From: Novosphingobium sp. Leaf2
GTDB lineage: Bacteria; Pseudomonadota; Alphaproteobacteria; Sphingomonadales; Sphingomonadaceae
Assembly (NCBI RefSeq): GCF_001421325.1
Contig: NZ_LMJY01000012.1
Location: forward strand, 496,001 to 560,000
Length of the DNA: 64,000 bases
Direction of reading: 5' to 3'
Position 1 is the stretch's first letter; every line of letters starts with the position of its first letter. Position numbers and translations under genes: made by a program. This document shows positions 62,656 through 64,000 of the stretch, one piece after another. Below the pieces are notes generated by a model, which saw only the letters and a program-made list of their open reading frames with translations, was not told the origin of the DNA and ran no database searches.

Positions 62656-63977
62656 TGCGCCCCCTCCTGCAAGCCGTGCGCACGCCGGGGCCACTCGCCC
62701 ACAAACTCGTGCTCATCGTACGTAACGAGATCGGCGATCAGCGCCTCACGGTCATCAAGGAACAGCTGGTCCGCCACGCCCTTGACCAGGCGGGGCAGCG
62801 CGTTCTTGAGGCCGGAGAGCGCCGAGGCAGACAGCCCCAGACTGATCAGCGCGGAGTAGTTGAAGGCGAACAGGCCGTGCAGCGCAGTGTCGCCTGCATC
62901 GCGCGGGAGAAACTCGAACGCGGGGCCAAGGTAGGGATGCGCATCGATCAGCGCGTTCTCCTGGCCTGCTGGGGGCGTGTAACGGTCCGACCAGCGGGCG
63001 ATGCGCTCGCCCAGCACGCGCAGTTCGGGCCTCAAGGACGGATCGCTGACAAGGCCGGTCGAAAGGATCAGGAAATCGTAGTCGAACGTGCCGTGCGGTG
63101 TGGTGACCCGCGCGCCCTGGTCGCTCTGCTCGACCGACAGCCACGGCGAGCCCAGGTGCAGTTCAAAGCCCGGCCAGGCGGCAGCGCGGTTGAACGTGTC
63201 GTTGGTGGGCGGCTGGTTATGGCCCAGGAACGCGCGCATCACGGCATACTTTTCGGCGTCGCTAAGCGCCGGATAGCGCGCGGTGAAGCCCACGCGCTCC
63301 ATATAGCGGATCGGGTTGATGCGCGGCAGCACGTTGCGGCGGATATGGACATGGACTGCGCCCACCCCTTGCGTCAGCGCGGCATTGGCGTTGTCGAACG
63401 CCGAAGCGCCGCCACCCAGGATCGCGACCCGCTTGCCGGCAAGCGGCGCGAAGTCGATCGGCTGGCTGGTATGCGCGTAGCGTGTCGACGACAGCGCGCG
63501 CGAAATCATCGGCGGGGTATGCCATTCGCCGCCGCCTTGAATGCCGGTCGCCAGCACCACCTTGCGCGCCAGCAACGGGGCGCCATTCACCAGATCGAGG
63601 CGGAACAGGCCGGGCTCGACTGGCACAATGTTATCGAGCCTGGCATCGTTGCGCACCGGCAGGTTCAGCACGCGGCGATACCAGCGCAGATACGCCATCC
63701 AGTCTCCACGCGCGATCTTGTCCACCGCGGCCCAGCTGTCTGGCCCGTGCTGCGCCTCCCAGAATGCCCGGTACGTCAGCGCCGGCACGCCGAAGTCGAT
63801 CGGGGTCAGATCCTTGGGCGTGCGCAGCGTGAGCATGCGCGCGTACGTTTCCCACGGGCCTTCATAGCCGGCGGGGTTCTCGTCGATGACGAGGATATTG
63901 GACACCCGTTCGCGCAGCAGGCCGAACGCGGCAGCCAGTCCGCTTTGCCCGCCGCCGACGATGACGACATCGTACAC
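62652..63977 (-). CDS. hpyO: FAD/NAD(P)-binding monooxygenase, likely urate hydroxylase of the HpyO type
   Basis: 441 residues. N-terminal FAD fold VVIVGGGQSGLAAAFGLL, then GPWETYARMLTLRTPKDL, and a second NAD(P)-binding fold VAILGGGASAFDNANAAL about 70 residues later than the substrate loop. This is an FMO-like layout distinct from HpxO and uricase. No other urate oxidase is in the operon, and HIU hydrolase follows with an ATGA overlap. HpyO, a non-homologous counterpart of HpxO known from Xanthomonas, is the best fit. Symbol is tentative. Upstream promoter lies beyond the right edge. Confidence 0.75.
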   Translation of the reverse strand: MYDVVIVGGGQSGLAAAFGLLRERVSNILVIDENPAGYEGPWETYARMLTLRTPKDLTPIDFGVPALTYRAFWEAQHGPDSWAAVDKIARGDWMAYLRWYRRVLNLPVRNDARLDNIVPVEPGLFRLDLVNGAPLLARKVVLATGIQGGGEWHTPPMISRALSSTRYAHTSQPIDFAPLAGKRVAILGGGASAFDNANAALTQGVGAVHVHIRRNVLPRINPIRYMERVGFTARYPALSDAEKYAVMRAFLGHNQPPTNDTFNRAAAWPGFELHLGSPWLSVEQSDQGARVTTPHGTFDYDFLILSTGLVSDPSLRPELRVLGERIARWSDRYTPPAGQENALIDAHPYLGPAFEFLPRDAGDTALHGLFAFNYSALISLGLSASALSGLKNALPRLVKGVADQLFLDDREALIADLVTYDEHEFVGEWPRRAHGLQEGAQ

Positions 63978-64000
63978 ATGGCCGCAAGGGTGCGCGCGCG

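Noticed and set aside
1-64000. Mobile elements, CRISPR arrays, tRNA or rRNA genes
   Set aside because: No transposase, integrase, spaced direct repeats or recognisable RNA genes were found by eye; a tRNAscan or Rfam search would settle small RNAs.

Overview
The window looks like a chromosomal segment of a high-GC alphaproteobacterium, most likely of the Sphingomonadales (Novosphingobium, Sphingomonas or Sphingobium type). This is inferred from gene content: two long TonB-dependent receptors, a TPR-sulfotransferase fusion, the large (about 1600-residue) NAD-glutamate dehydrogenase, a phhA-hpd operon with a divergent Lrp-family regulator, and very dense gene packing with many ATGA/GTGA overlaps. 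I see no rRNA, tRNA, CRISPR array, insertion sequence, phage gene or integrase.

Layout. 1-3361 (minus): the start of an exported protein running off the left edge, preceded by an ABC importer of the nitrate/sulfonate/taurine type with a fused double permease. 3622-8158 (minus): a DUF1800 and DUF1501 secreted-protein pair translationally coupled to a membrane histidine kinase and a FixJ-type response regulator. 8257-12085: phenylalanine/tyrosine catabolism (phhA, hpd, a VOC protein, a glutathione transferase) with a divergent Lrp/AsnC regulator. 12130-23316: NAD-glutamate dehydrogenase, ROK fructokinase, exported MsrA, two coupled flavoproteins and a TPR-sulfotransferase. 23485-27772: a small possibly frameshifted gene, a TonB receptor and a fatty acid hydroxylase/sterol desaturase.

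28146-39864 (plus) is the most interesting part. It is a tightly overlapped operon: lipoprotein binding protein, permease, ATPase, NikR-like regulator, two DUF1989 proteins, biotin-dependent carboxylase, allophanate hydrolase, then a beta-propeller protein. The DUF1989 pair indicates that the substrate is guanidine rather than urea: guanidine is carboxylated, deiminated to allophanate and hydrolysed to ammonia and CO2. I see no guanidine riboswitch. Instead there are two paralogous NikR-family regulators, one upstream and one inside the operon. By ungapped alignment they keep only one of the four nickel ligands. A dyad with NikR-type half-site spacing (GTATTA-N16-TAATAT) lies just before the operon. 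I propose a metal-independent NikR-fold switch for guanidine nitrogen use.

39882-47876: a minus-strand operon of two transglutaminase-fold proteins, an M3 metallopeptidase, a GH130 protein and a coiled-coil protein, divergent from an N-formylglutamate amidohydrolase-family gene; then a glycine-zipper protein and an EthD-domain protein. 47881-64000: NhaA, then a purine region containing a periplasmic NUP-family protein, a TonB receptor with an EF-hand loop, a LysR regulator, a phosphoribosyltransferase and a LOG-family nucleosidase. It ends with a seven-gene minus-strand operon for purine-base oxidation: HpyO-like flavoprotein, HIU hydrolase, XdhA, XdhB, XdhC, guanine deaminase and a probable adenine deaminase. 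Adenine and guanine would be deaminated to hypoxanthine and xanthine, oxidised to urate, then to 5-hydroxyisourate and OHCU; the next steps (OHCU decarboxylase, allantoin use) are not in the window.
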